Source: an uncultured Pelagibacteraceae bacterium (GTDB lineage Bacteria > Pseudomonadota > Alphaproteobacteria > Pelagibacterales > Pelagibacteraceae). Taken from it: a DNA stretch of 32,636 nucleotides. Shown here one piece after another: positions 1 through 9,646 of this stretch. Under the pieces are notes generated by a model. The model made no database searches and was not told where the DNA came from. It saw only the letters and a list, made by a program, of their open reading frames with translations. The stretch is taken from contig CACNIF010000006.1 of assembly GCA_902620465.1 (NCBI GenBank), forward strand, positions 10,001-42,636. The letters run 5' to 3'. How positions within the stretch are numbered: position 1 is the stretch's first letter; each line of letters opens with the position of its first letter. The position numbers and the translations under genes were made by a program.

Positions 1-227
1 AATTGATTTCTTTTCCTCTGGTTACTTAGATGTTTCAGTTCTCCAGGTTATCTCTTTAAAATCTATGTATTCAATTTAAAGTACCACATAAAGTGGTGGG
101 TTTCCCCATTCGGAAATTTTCGGATCAAAACTTACATACAGCTCCCCGAAACTTATCGCAGTATATCACGTCCTTCATAGTCTTTCAGTGCCAAGGCATC
201 CGCCACACGCCCTTAAACGCTTGATTT
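1..227 (-). rRNA. rrl: 23S ribosomal RNA, 5' end (partial)
   Basis: This is the first ~227 nt of the large-subunit rRNA, read right to left and cut by the left window edge. The reverse complement contains the conserved 5'-proximal segments GGCGGATGCCTTGGCACTG, GATGAAGGACGTG-like, TTTCCGAATGGGGAAACCCA and GAACTGAAACATCTAAGTA in the same order as E. coli 23S. The 5' end is placed near 227 by alignment to the E. coli start, so it is accurate only to a few bases. A 7-bp hairpin (CACAGAA/TTCTGTG, 231-249) sits just upstream in the spacer. The helix 9 region is short and shows no intervening sequence of the kind found in some alphaproteobacteria. Confidence 0.95.
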
Positions 228-358
228 ATGCACAGAAAAAAATTCTGTGTTGAATCAAATTTTTTATATGAACACTAGTTAAAAACATTACTAATGTTCG
301 GATATAGATATTGATATTAATTATTAAATTATTCACAAATTTCACAGCTAAGTGTCTC

Positions 359-434
359 TGGTGGAGGATAGCGGGATCGAACCGCTGACCTCCTGAATGC
401 AAATCAGGCGCTCTCCCAGCTGAGCTAATCCCCC
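359..434 (-). tRNA. alaT: tRNA-Ala, anticodon TGC
   Basis: The minus strand gives a 76-nt cloverleaf. The acceptor is GGGGGAT paired with ATCCTCC, followed by discriminator A and an encoded CCA. The D arm is AGCTCAGCTGGGAGAGC. The anticodon loop reads TTTGCAT with anticodon TGC, and the T arm is AGCGG-TTCGATC-CCGCT. It lies in the 16S-23S spacer after tRNA-Ile, the usual bacterial arrangement, and is released by processing of the rRNA precursor. Confidence 0.96.
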
Positions 435-447
435 CAAGATCTTAAAT

Positions 448-524
448 TGGTGGGCCGAGAAAGACTCGAACTTTCGACCCCACCCTTATCAAGGGTGTGC
501 TCTAACCAACTGAGCTACCGGCCC
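448..524 (-). tRNA. ileT: tRNA-Ile, anticodon GAT
   Basis: The minus strand gives a 77-nt cloverleaf. The acceptor is GGGCCGG paired with TCGGCCC (last pair G-U), then A and an encoded CCA. The D arm is AGCTCAGTTGGTTAGAGC, the anticodon stem-loop CCCTTGATAAGGG has anticodon GAT, and the T arm is GAAAG-TTCGAGT-CTTTC. It is the first tRNA in the 16S-23S spacer, 13 nt upstream of tRNA-Ala in transcription order. Confidence 0.96.
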
Positions 525-544
525 CCATGCAAGAGAAACACTAA

Positions 545-572
545 TTTTAAGAAGAGAAATGAGGACGGTCAA
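545..572 (-). repeat. 16S processing stem, 3' flank
   Basis: This 28-nt stretch lies 50 nt beyond the mature 16S 3' end. It is the inverted-repeat partner of 2185-2212 upstream of the 16S 5' end. In the precursor RNA the two form 25 Watson-Crick pairs, 2 G-U pairs and 1 mismatch. Such a stalk is the usual double-stranded substrate for RNase III release of pre-16S; that role is inferred from the pairing. Confidence 0.85.
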
Positions 573-621
573 CATTAGCCTGTTTATTATTTAGAACGAA
601 ATAAAATTCCATTCATCCTTA

Positions 622-2097
<1,476 letters not shown>

Positions 2098-2184
2098 AAA
2101 AACGGCGCACACTAGCTTCTATATAAATTCTAAGAATAAAATTTATATAATGTTGAAGTGTGTACGACAAATTTTTTGGTAACC

Positions 2185-2212
2185 TTAACCGTCCACACTT
2201 CTCTTCTTAAAA
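2185..2212 (-). repeat. 16S processing stem, 5' flank
   Basis: This 28-nt stretch lies about 88 nt upstream of the mature 16S 5' end and is the inverted-repeat partner of 545-572. Inside the leader between it and 16S there is a further AT-rich hairpin (TATATAAATT/AATTTATATA, about 2119-2148). A GAAGTGTG/CACACTTC pair (2154-2161 and 2194-2201) could compete with the long stem in nascent RNA. Confidence 0.85.
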
Positions 2213-2301
2213 TATTTACGTTTTAAATAGCTAATTGAGTTTTAAGATCTCAATAAATCCAAAAAATATAGACAAATTTAATATATTTTAGGAAAGAGGA
2301 G

Positions 2302-2329
2302 CTTATAGGCTAAAATCTATGGAAATCAA
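2302..2329 (-). promoter_or_regulatory. candidate rRNA operon promoter
   Basis: On the minus strand TTGATT (2329-2324) is followed after a 16-nt spacer by TATAAG (2307-2302). This resembles a housekeeping -35/-10 pair. It would start transcription near 2295, giving a leader of roughly 200 nt that includes the 5' half of the 16S processing stem. The rest of 2098-2433 (334 nt) holds the leader, this candidate promoter and the A/T-tract hairpin at 2348-2384. I see no gene there. Confidence 0.45.
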
Positions 2330-2347
2330 GCATTTAACTATAAAAAA

Positions 2348-2384
2348 AACCAAAAAAAACCTTATTTTACGGGCTTTTTTTTGG
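2348..2384. terminator. A/T-tract hairpin, possible bidirectional terminator
   Basis: AACCAAAAAAAACC and GGGCTTTTTTTTGG flank a 9-nt loop and form an imperfect stem that runs into T-rich sequence on either strand. It looks like a bidirectional intrinsic terminator. However, it lies between two divergently transcribed units (rRNA leftward, peptidase rightward), where a terminator is not expected. It could insulate the two or be part of the peptidase leader. Confidence 0.35.
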
Positions 2385-2433
2385 TATTTTTAAAAGCTTA
2401 AAACTGTTAATTGCAAAATCAAAAAATTGTTAA

Positions 2434-3726
2434 ATGTTAAATAAAATCAAAAAAAAACTAAGAAACAACACAGAAATTTTAGCTTTGGGATTGTTATTAT
2501 TAACAACTATACTTTCAACTACTTATTACAATTTCAATAAACAAAAAATTTATAATAATTACAAAAATATAATTAATAACGTTTATTTTAAAAAAACTAT
2601 TAGTAACGTTTTTGAAAATCTTGAGCCAAAATTTAAAACTATAACTCACAAAATAAAGGAGGGAGAAACATTCGACAAAATTTTAAAAAATTATTCAATA
2701 AAAGAAGAGGAAATATTAAGCGTTAAAAAAAAATTATCAAAAAAGGTAAATCTAAACAAATTAAGCACTAATCAAAAAATACAGTTTACTCTAAATCAAT
2801 CTGACAATCAATTAAAAGAATTTATTTTTCAAATTTCTAATTCAGAAAAAATATATCTGACCAAAAATAATGAGAAAAGTGACTTTAATCAAGAAATTAT
2901 CTTAACAAAATTAAATAAAGAAATTATTTATAAAGAAAATATAATTTTAAATAGCTTGTATAATTCGGCTTCTAAAAAAAAGGTTCCCATTAATACTATA
3001 ATTGAATTTGCAAGAATTTATGGTTTCGAGGTTGATTTTCAAAGAGATATAAGAAAACGTGATAGTTTTCAAATTATGTATGAGGTATTTAAAGATGATA
3101 ATAAAAAGATAATCGAAACCGGAGAAATTCTTTTTGCTAATTTAAAATTAAGTGGACAAGATAATTCTTTATATTTTTTCGACTCTAAAAATGTTAAAGG
3201 TCATTTTGATAAGAGTGGAAAAAGTAGTCAGAAAGCTTTGATGAAAACTCCAATTAATGGCGCCAGATTATCTTCTCCATTTGGAATGAGAAAGCACCCA
3301 ATAGATGGATTTAATAAAATGCATCGTGGAACTGATTTTGCGGCTCCTTTAGGCACTCCCATAATGGCATCTGGTAATGGAGTTATAAAAAAAGCTGGAT
3401 GGTGCGGAGGGGGTGGAAATTGTGTAGTAATAAAGCACAACACAACCTATCAAACAGTGTATGCTCATATGTCCAAGTTTGCTAGTGGAATTAGAAGTGG
3501 AGTGAGGGTAAAGCAAGGACAAACAATTGGATTTGTGGGTTCGACTGGTAAATCAACTGGACCTCATCTTCATTACGAGGTGATTGTAAATGGAAAAAAA
3601 ATTAATTCTCAAACACTTAAATTACCCTCTGGAAAAATATTGAAAGGTAAAGAGAGAGAGCTTTTTGAAACCTCAAAAATAAAATTGGATGTTTTAAAAT
3701 CAGAAAAAATTATTGGTTTAAATTAG
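2434..3726 (+). CDS. M23 family murein metallopeptidase, membrane-anchored
   Basis: A likely peptidoglycan DD-endopeptidase of the LytM/M23 type, acting in the periplasm. The 430-residue protein has a lysine-rich N terminus and one hydrophobic segment (about residues 15-30), which should anchor it in the inner membrane. A LysM/OapA-like stretch follows (about 70-120, THKIKEGETFDKILKNYSI). The catalytic domain spans about 275-395. It carries the zinc and catalytic residues of active M23 enzymes: H297 and D301 in HRGTD, H345 in YAHM, and H378/H380 in HLHYE. It therefore looks catalytically competent, unlike EnvC-type activators. Architecture resembles MepM, but orthology is not proven. The gene stands alone, diverges from the rRNA operon and ends 8 nt before the convergent DUF4167 gene. 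No clear Shine-Dalgarno precedes the ATG. Confidence 0.9.
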   Translation: MLNKIKKKLRNNTEILALGLLLLTTILSTTYYNFNKQKIYNNYKNIINNVYFKKTISNVFENLEPKFKTITHKIKEGETFDKILKNYSIKEEEILSVKKKLSKKVNLNKLSTNQKIQFTLNQSDNQLKEFIFQISNSEKIYLTKNNEKSDFNQEIILTKLNKEIIYKENIILNSLYNSASKKKVPINTIIEFARIYGFEVDFQRDIRKRDSFQIMYEVFKDDNKKIIETGEILFANLKLSGQDNSLYFFDSKNVKGHFDKSGKSSQKALMKTPINGARLSSPFGMRKHPIDGFNKMHRGTDFAAPLGTPIMASGNGVIKKAGWCGGGGNCVVIKHNTTYQTVYAHMSKFASGIRSGVRVKQGQTIGFVGSTGKSTGPHLHYEVIVNGKKINSQTLKLPSGKILKGKERELFETSKIKLDVLKSEKIIGLN

Positions 3727-3734
3727 TCTAATCT

Positions 3735-4139
3735 TTACTCAACTTTCATATTTTCTATTTCTTTAGTTTTTGAAGAATCCTCATTATGCTTATCAACTTT
3801 TTTTAGAAAATTTTTTTCATCTTCTTTAGATGATTTATTATCAAACATTTTTTTTTGTATTTCTCTTTCACTTAATACCCTAGTAAAATGATCAGCATGT
3901 TGAAAATAATTTTCAGATAAAATCTTATCGCCAGTAGATAAAGCTTCTCTTGCTAAATTGTTATATTTCTCAATTAATTTAGATGCATTATGATTATTTC
4001 TGCCAGATATTTTACGTTGGAAAGTATCATTAGTTGAAAAATTGTTATTATATTTATTTCTATCACCATTAACCTTAAAAGTTCTTTCGTTTCTTCTAAA
4101 GTTATTTCTTCTTGTATTATTGTTTCTGAATGTAACCAT
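3735..4139 (-). CDS. DUF4167 family protein
   Basis: A 134-residue protein of unknown function, belonging to the alphaproteobacterial DUF4167 family. The N-terminal half is low-complexity, rich in Asn and Arg (RNNNTRRNNFRRNERTF). The family core is recognisable at about residues 49-95, where a helical segment includes YNNLAREALSTGDKILSENY and QHADHFTRVLSER. The C-terminal third is charged and probably disordered. The basic Asn/Arg-rich N terminus suggests nucleic-acid binding, but that is inference. It is the last gene of the lysC-ispG-prfA-prmC unit, 4 nt after prmC. The prfA-prmC-DUF4167 order is common in alphaproteobacteria and hints at a translation-related role. Confidence 0.85.
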   Translation of the reverse strand: MVTFRNNNTRRNNFRRNERTFKVNGDRNKYNNNFSTNDTFQRKISGRNNHNASKLIEKYNNLAREALSTGDKILSENYFQHADHFTRVLSEREIQKKMFDNKSSKEDEKNFLKKVDKHNEDSSKTKEIENMKVE

Positions 4140-4143
4140 AATT

Positions 4144-4986
4144 TTATTTTTTAATGCTCACTATACATCGATTATTTTTGGCTAAATCTTTAATAACATC
4201 TTTAATATAAAATCCATTTTTTCTTAAAATTTTTTTTACTTTATCTGATTGATTAAAAGCAATTTCAAGAATTAAAAAGCCATTTTTCCTTAAAAGCTTG
4301 GATGAATTATATATAACTTTTGTAATTTTTAATAAACCATCTAAGCCACCATCTAAAGCTGATATTGGCTCGTAATCATAAACATCTTTTTCCAAATACT
4401 TCAAGTCAAATTTCTTGATGTACGGGGGATTAGATACTATTAAATCATATTTGCCATAATTGAAATTGTCAACATCTGATTTATATAGCCTTACTCTATC
4501 AATTAAATTTAGTTTTTTTGCGTTAACCAGGCAAATATCAAGAGTTTTCTTATAAATATCAATCCCAGTACCATAAAAACTTCTTCTATCTTTCAAAATA
4601 GACAATAGTATACACCCCGAACCAATACCGATATCCAATATTTTCAGTCTAGATTTATTTTTTGTTAATTTTAAGCTTTGCTCAATAATAATCTCTGTAT
4701 CTGGTCTTGGAATAAGAACATCTTTAGTTACATCAAATTCATGTTTCCAAAATTCTTTTTTACCAATCAAATATGCGATTGGTTTTTTTTTTGAACGCTG
4801 TTCAATTAAATTACTGTAAAGCAAGACTTCTTTATGCGACAAATTTTTATTAGAATCTAAGATAATATCTATTCGATTTTTCTGGAAAACTTCCGACATT
4901 AAAATTTCACTATCAAGTTTGTTAGATTTGATACCATTTTTTTTTAATATATTGTCTCCTTTTTTCATAGCTTCAAAAATATTCAT
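4144..4986 (-). CDS. prmC: peptide chain release factor N5-glutamine methyltransferase
   Basis: PrmC methylates the glutamine of the GGQ motif in release factors using S-adenosylmethionine, which increases termination efficiency. The 280-residue length is normal for the family. A helical N-terminal domain (about 1-75) contains the release-factor-binding region. The Rossmann-fold methyltransferase follows, with the SAM-binding motif DIGIGSG at about 118-124 and the diagnostic NPPY at 186-189, which holds the target glutamine. The downstream YEPISALDGGLDGL segment is also typical of PrmC. It sits 9 nt after prfA, its substrate gene, and 4 nt before the DUF4167 gene, so co-transcription is near certain. 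Nothing unusual was seen. Confidence 0.97.
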   Translation of the reverse strand: MNIFEAMKKGDNILKKNGIKSNKLDSEILMSEVFQKNRIDIILDSNKNLSHKEVLLYSNLIEQRSKKKPIAYLIGKKEFWKHEFDVTKDVLIPRPDTEIIIEQSLKLTKNKSRLKILDIGIGSGCILLSILKDRRSFYGTGIDIYKKTLDICLVNAKKLNLIDRVRLYKSDVDNFNYGKYDLIVSNPPYIKKFDLKYLEKDVYDYEPISALDGGLDGLLKITKVIYNSSKLLRKNGFLILEIAFNQSDKVKKILRKNGFYIKDVIKDLAKNNRCIVSIKK

Positions 4987-4995
4987 ATATACCTC

Positions 4996-6066
4996 TTATA
5001 AATTACTTAAACTTTCTTGTTGAGCTCTCAATGAAAGTGACTCGATCATTTCATCAAAAGCTTCTCCAGCTAAAAACTCCTCAAGTTTGTGTAAAGTTAA
5101 ATTAATTCTATGATCTGTAACCCTTCCTTGAGGAAAATTATACGTACGTATTCTTTCAGACCTGTCACCTGTACCAATTTTACTTTTTCTATCTTTTGAC
5201 CTTTCTTGATCAATTTTGGATCTTTCTAACTCGTATAACCTCGCTCTTAAAATTTTTAAACCCTTAGCTTTATTTTTATGTTGTGATTTTTCATCTTGTT
5301 GAGAAACAGAAATTCCACTAGGCATATGTGTAATTCTTACAGCACTATCCGTTGTGTTTACAGATTGTCCACCAGGTCCCCCAGCTCTAAAAACATCTAT
5401 ACGTAAATCAGCATCATTTATTTTTAAATCGACTTCTTCAGCTTCAGGTAATACAGCCACAGTGGCAGCAGAGGTGTGTACTCTTCCCTGAGTTTCAGTA
5501 TCTGGAACTCTTTGAACCCTGTGGACACCACTTTCATATTTAAGCGTAGAATAAATATTAATCCCTTTAATAGACGCAATAACTTCTTTTAATCCTCCCG
5601 CCTCACTTTTTGAAATTGATATTATTTCTAAAGACCATTTTTTTTTACTGCTCACCTTCTCATACATTTTAAAAAGATCTGAAGCAAATAAACTAGCTTC
5701 AAGACCTCCAGTTCCTGCTCTTATTTCAATAATTGCATTTTTTTTATCTGCCTCATCTTTAGGTAATAAAAATAATTTTAATTTTTTTTCATTTTTTTTA
5801 TAATGTGTTTCTAAATCTTTCAGCTCAATTTCAGCCATTTTTAATAATTCGGAGTCAGAATTTTCATCAACTAAGATTTTCTCTAATTCTGTTTTATCTT
5901 TTTCAAATGATAAATATTTTTTTGCATTCTCAATTATTTCGTTTAAATCAGAGTATTCTTTTGATTTTTCAGCAAAAAATTTTTTATCAATATCTCCTGA
6001 GGATAATTCTCTCTCTAAATTTGCATGTTTGGTTATCAAATCATTGATGGTTTTTTCAGGAATCAT
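4996..6066 (-). CDS. prfA: peptide chain release factor 1
   Basis: RF1 recognises UAA and UAG stop codons and triggers peptide release on the ribosome. Starting at the ATG at 6066 gives 356 residues, the family's usual length. The codon-recognition tripeptide is PDT (188-190, in [13 protein letters not shown]), a variant of the usual PxT. The catalytic GGQ is at 232-234 ([15 protein letters not shown]). A longer reading from a TTG at 6108 would add 14 residues inside ispG. I reject it because the ATG lies one nucleotide after the ispG stop and gives the conserved N terminus. Its modifying enzyme prmC follows immediately. Confidence 0.97.
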   Translation of the reverse strand: MIPEKTINDLITKHANLERELSSGDIDKKFFAEKSKEYSDLNEIIENAKKYLSFEKDKTELEKILVDENSDSELLKMAEIELKDLETHYKKNEKKLKLFLLPKDEADKKNAIIEIRAGTGGLEASLFASDLFKMYEKVSSKKKWSLEIISISKSEAGGLKEVIASIKGINIYSTLKYESGVHRVQRVPDTETQGRVHTSAATVAVLPEAEEVDLKINDADLRIDVFRAGGPGGQSVNTTDSAVRITHMPSGISVSQQDEKSQHKNKAKGLKILRARLYELERSKIDQERSKDRKSKIGTGDRSERIRTYNFPQGRVTDHRINLTLHKLEEFLAGEAFDEMIESLSLRAQQESLSNL

Positions 6067-6067
6067 C

Positions 6068-7165
6068 TTAATTTTTTTCCAATTCAGAAGCCTTTTTTTC
6101 AACCTCAAATACGACCTTATCGATCATATCACTAGTTAAAACTTTTTCTGATTGTATTCCTGATAAATACAACATGTTACTCCCTTTCCTACCGCCAGTG
6201 ATACCAACATCTGTCATCGCAGCTTCTCCAGGTCCATTAACCACACAACCAATTATTGAGAGTGTTATGGGTTTTGTAATATGTGCAAGTCTTTTTTCCA
6301 ATACTTTTACGGTTTCAATTACTTGAAAACCTTGTCTAGCACATGATGGACAAGAAATAATTCTTACTCCTCTCTCTCTTAAATTTAGTGATTTAAGTAT
6401 TTCGTTTCCAATTTTAACCTCTTTTACAGGATCGTCAGACAGAGATATTCTAATTGTATCTCCAATACCCTCTAAAAGTAGTGTTCCTAATCCAATGGAA
6501 GATTTTATACTTCCTGATACAAAACCGCCTGCTTCAGTTATACCTAAGTGTAAAGGATACTCAATTTTTTTTGAAAGCTTACGATAGGCTTCAATTGATA
6601 GAAAAATATCTGAAGATTTAACGCTTATTTTTAAATTTTCAAAATTTTCGTCTTCTAAAATTTTTATATTTCTCAGAGCACTTTCAACTAATGCCTCCGG
6701 ACAGGGCTCTTTAAATTTTTCTAATATATCTTTTTCTAATGAGCCCGCATTGACACCTACCCTAATGGAGCAATTATTTGTGATTGCTGCTCTGACAACT
6801 TCTTTAATTTTATTTATATTCCCTATGTTTCCTGGATTAATTCTAAGACAACTGGCACCGTTCTCAGCTGCCTCTATCGCTCTTTTGTAATGAAAGTGGA
6901 TATCTGCAACTATAGGGACATCGACATGTTTTACGATTTCTTTAAGTGCTTTTGTTGATGCCTCATCAGGACAAGAGACTCTAACAATCTCAGCGCCTTC
7001 ATTCTGAATATCATTTATCTGATTAATGGTAGCTTTTATGTCTGTAGTTAATGTATTTGTCATGGACTGAACTGTAATAGGATTGTCACCACCAACCATT
7101 ACTTTGCCGACACTAATTGCTTTGGTTTTTCTTCTTTTAATATCTCTAAATGGTCTTATGCTCAT
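6068..7165 (-). CDS. ispG: (E)-4-hydroxy-3-methylbut-2-enyl-diphosphate synthase
   Basis: IspG is the iron-sulfur enzyme that reduces MEcPP to HMBPP in the MEP pathway of isoprenoid synthesis. At 365 residues it is the short bacterial form. The N-terminal TIM-barrel begins around [14 protein letters not shown]. The C-terminal domain carries the 4Fe-4S ligands C272 and C275 ([10 protein letters not shown]) plus C307 and E314 (GCVVNGPGE), all present. It lies 2 nt after lysC and 1 nt before the prfA ATG, inside one tight transcription unit. The linkage to release-factor genes has no obvious functional meaning and probably reflects operon packing. Confidence 0.97.
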   Translation of the reverse strand: MSIRPFRDIKRRKTKAISVGKVMVGGDNPITVQSMTNTLTTDIKATINQINDIQNEGAEIVRVSCPDEASTKALKEIVKHVDVPIVADIHFHYKRAIEAAENGASCLRINPGNIGNINKIKEVVRAAITNNCSIRVGVNAGSLEKDILEKFKEPCPEALVESALRNIKILEDENFENLKISVKSSDIFLSIEAYRKLSKKIEYPLHLGITEAGGFVSGSIKSSIGLGTLLLEGIGDTIRISLSDDPVKEVKIGNEILKSLNLRERGVRIISCPSCARQGFQVIETVKVLEKRLAHITKPITLSIIGCVVNGPGEAAMTDVGITGGRKGSNMLYLSGIQSEKVLTSDMIDKVVFEVEKKASELEKN

Positions 7166-7167
7166 TA

Positions 7168-8382
7168 TTAATTATCTAATTTAAACTCTTTGTGTAAAGC
7201 AATTAATGCTTTTTTAGTATTTCTTTTATCAATCAAAACCGATATTTTAATTTCGGAGGTTGAAATAACTTGAATATTTATATTTTTTTTTGCAAGAGAC
7301 TGAAACATTCTGAATGTTACTCCAGGCGTAGTCACCATTCCAACTCCAATAATTGAAATTTTAGATACATCTTTTTTTAACAATAATTTTCTAAATTTAA
7401 TATTTCTATTAGCTTCAATTATATTTTTAGTTTTGTTTAAGTCATCTGTTTTAATAGTAAATGTTAAATCAGTCTCTCTCCCGTTTGCTGAAATATTTTG
7501 AACAACCATATCAACATTAATTAAATTTTTCGATAATGGTTTAAATATCATTGCAGCAACACCAGGTTTATCTCTAACGCCTACTAGAGTAACTTTAGCA
7601 TCGTTTTGAGTTGAAGAAATACCTGCAATAATCTTATTATTAACAATGTTTTTTCTTTTTGTAATCAAAGTTCCAGGTTTTTTTTTAAATGAAGACTTTA
7701 CCTCTATATTGATCCTATTTAAACGCGCATCCTGAATTGAAACTGGCTGCATAACTTTTGCACCAAGAGATGCCATCTCCAACATTTCTTCGTAAGAAAT
7801 TACTTTTATTTTTCTTGCTTTTTTCAGTTTATTTGGATCCGTTGTATAAACACCTTCAACATCAGTATAAATTATACATCTCTCTGCTTTAAAAAATTTA
7901 GCCAGCATAATTGCACTCGCGTCCGACCCACCTCTGCCAATTGTTTTTATTCTCTCATTAGTATCAATACCTTGAAAACCAGTTACAATTGGTATTCCAC
8001 CTTTTTTGAGATAATCCAAAATTTTTTTTTTGTAGATATACAAAATTTTTGCATTTTTATGATTACCTTCAGTAATAATTGGAATTTGCCAAGATAACCA
8101 AGAGCGAGATTTTAAGCCAATATGCGATAATCTTGCAGCAATTAAAGAGCATGCCACCTGTTCTCCCGATGAAACAAGAACATCATATTCAGAAGGTAAA
8201 AAATTTTCACTTATCTCTTCTGATTTTCTTATCAAATCATTTGTAACCCCACTCATAGCTGAAGATACTACAATAATTTTATATTTTTTTTTGTAATATG
8301 AATTAATAATATTAGCCACATTTTTAATTCTTTTAATGCTGCCAACAGATGTTCCCCCAAATTTTAAAACCACAATTTTCAT
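7168..8382 (-). CDS. lysC: aspartate kinase
   Basis: Aspartokinase phosphorylates L-aspartate in the first step of lysine, threonine, methionine and diaminopimelate synthesis. The 404-residue monofunctional form starts with the hallmark KFGGTSVGS (7-15). The kinase core includes GRGGSDASA near 150. Two C-terminal ACT domains (about 265-400), including [16 protein letters not shown] and [15 protein letters not shown], point to allosteric feedback by lysine and/or threonine. Which effector cannot be read from sequence by eye. It is the first gene of the minus-strand unit ending at 3735 and diverges from ubiG across 62 nt, where their promoters must lie. Confidence 0.96.
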   Translation of the reverse strand: MKIVVLKFGGTSVGSIKRIKNVANIINSYYKKKYKIIVVSSAMSGVTNDLIRKSEEISENFLPSEYDVLVSSGEQVACSLIAARLSHIGLKSRSWLSWQIPIITEGNHKNAKILYIYKKKILDYLKKGGIPIVTGFQGIDTNERIKTIGRGGSDASAIMLAKFFKAERCIIYTDVEGVYTTDPNKLKKARKIKVISYEEMLEMASLGAKVMQPVSIQDARLNRINIEVKSSFKKKPGTLITKRKNIVNNKIIAGISSTQNDAKVTLVGVRDKPGVAAMIFKPLSKNLINVDMVVQNISANGRETDLTFTIKTDDLNKTKNIIEANRNIKFRKLLLKKDVSKISIIGVGMVTTPGVTFRMFQSLAKKNINIQVISTSEIKISVLIDKRNTKKALIALHKEFKLDN

Positions 8383-8444
8383 GAATAAATATTTTTAAAT
8401 TAAAATATTGATTAAATTCATCTTGAATATAAAATTTACTTAAT

Positions 8445-9173
8445 ATGAAAACTAACACAATTAATAAAAAAGAAATAGAAAAATTTTCTAAAATTGCTGA
8501 AGAATGGTGGGATCCTAATGGAAAATTTAAACCATTACATAATTTTAATCCTTTAAGGATTTCTTATTTAAGAGACAATATTATTAAAACTTTTAATATT
8601 CAAAAAAAAGATAAAATTCTCTCTGGAGTCAAAATTTTAGATATAGGTTGTGGTGGAGGTTTGTTATGTGAACCAATGTCAAGACTTGGTGCTGAAGTTT
8701 TTGGAATGGATGCATCTGAAAAAAATATTGAGGTAGCAAAAATTCATGCAAAAAAGAGTAATTTAAATATTAAATATTTGTGTTCATCGCCTGAAAAATT
8801 TAAGTCAGATTTAAAATTTGATGTTATACTTAATATGGAAATTATTGAACATGTAGAAGATGTAGATTTCTTTTTGAAATCATGCACAAAGTTTTTGAAA
8901 AAAAATGGAATCATGTTCGTTGCGACTTTAAATAAAACATTAAAATCTTACCTTTTTGCAATAATAGGCGCTGAATATATTCTTAAATGGCTTCCTATAG
9001 GAACACACGAATGGGAAAAATTTATAAAGCCTGAAAAATTAATTAGCATAACAAAAAAATATGAACTTACTTTAAATGATTTAAGAGGAGTAAAGTTTAA
9101 TTTATTTACAAATAATTGGGAATTAAGTACTGACAAGTCAGTAAATTATATTGCTAAATTTATTAAGATATAA
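8445..9173 (+). CDS. ubiG: ubiquinone biosynthesis O-methyltransferase
   Basis: UbiG carries out both SAM-dependent O-methylations of ubiquinone synthesis at the inner membrane face. The 242-residue length is typical. The N-terminal signature of the family is clear (IAEEWWDPNGKFKPLHNFNP, about 17-36). The SAM-binding motif is DIGCGGG at 66-72, and the following acidic residue and MEIIEHV segment (about 133-139) match class I methyltransferases. It is monocistronic, diverges from lysC, and ends 6 nt from the convergent DUF1178 gene, leaving no space for a terminator. Confidence 0.95.
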   Translation: MKTNTINKKEIEKFSKIAEEWWDPNGKFKPLHNFNPLRISYLRDNIIKTFNIQKKDKILSGVKILDIGCGGGLLCEPMSRLGAEVFGMDASEKNIEVAKIHAKKSNLNIKYLCSSPEKFKSDLKFDVILNMEIIEHVEDVDFFLKSCTKFLKKNGIMFVATLNKTLKSYLFAIIGAEYILKWLPIGTHEWEKFIKPEKLISITKKYELTLNDLRGVKFNLFTNNWELSTDKSVNYIAKFIKI

Positions 9174-9179
9174 TTAAAA

Positions 9180-9608
9180 TTAATTATTTTTATCTTCTAT
9201 CCAAGGAATAATTTCTGTCTCAATTCCCTCTTCTTTTAAATCTTTAATCTCTTTTCTAGATGCAGTTCCATAAATTCCTTTATCTTTTTTTTTACTTTTA
9301 TAATGAATAGATCGAGCCTCGTAAGCAAAATTTTCACCAACATATTCAAAGTTCTTTTTTATAAATTTTTGGTATTCTTTAATTTTTTCATTAATTTTCT
9401 TATATTTATGATCTTTAATGTTTATATCTTTGCTCCAATTCTTATTTAGAAATTTTGGTGCCATGAGAGTTTTTTCAACTTTTAGGGATCCACATCTATG
9501 ACAATTAAGATAGTTTTTTTTCCTTAGTTTTTCATATTCCAGTGAAGATGCAAACCAACTATCAAATAATAAACTACATTTTTTGCATTTTAGTCTATAC
9601 TTAATCAT
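9180..9608 (-). CDS. DUF1178 family zinc-ribbon protein
   Basis: A 142-residue protein of unknown function in the DUF1178 family, common in alphaproteobacteria. The N terminus (MIKYRLKCKKCSLLFDSWF) and a second cysteine pair give a four-Cys zinc-ribbon pattern: C8/C11 and C36/C39 (NCHRCG). The middle is lysine-rich and variable, and the C-terminal third (GENFAYEARSIHY, GTASRKEIKDL) carries the family's conserved block. The zinc ribbon suggests binding to nucleic acid or protein, but no partner can be named. It lies 38 nt downstream of argJ on the same strand and may be co-transcribed with it. Confidence 0.88.
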   Translation of the reverse strand: MIKYRLKCKKCSLLFDSWFASSLEYEKLRKKNYLNCHRCGSLKVEKTLMAPKFLNKNWSKDINIKDHKYKKINEKIKEYQKFIKKNFEYVGENFAYEARSIHYKSKKKDKGIYGTASRKEIKDLKEEGIETEIIPWIEDKNN

Positions 9609-9646
9609 TATTTATAGTTAATTACTCAATTTAATATTTCAATATA

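Noticed and set aside
6067..6108. Longer prfA start from TTG at 6108
   Set aside because: It would overlap ispG by 41 nt and add a non-family N terminus. The ATG at 6066 is one nucleotide after the ispG stop and gives normal RF1 length.
8408..8433. TTGATT and TATAAA before ubiG as a promoter
   Set aside because: The spacer is only 14 nt and the region is so AT-rich that such matches occur by chance.
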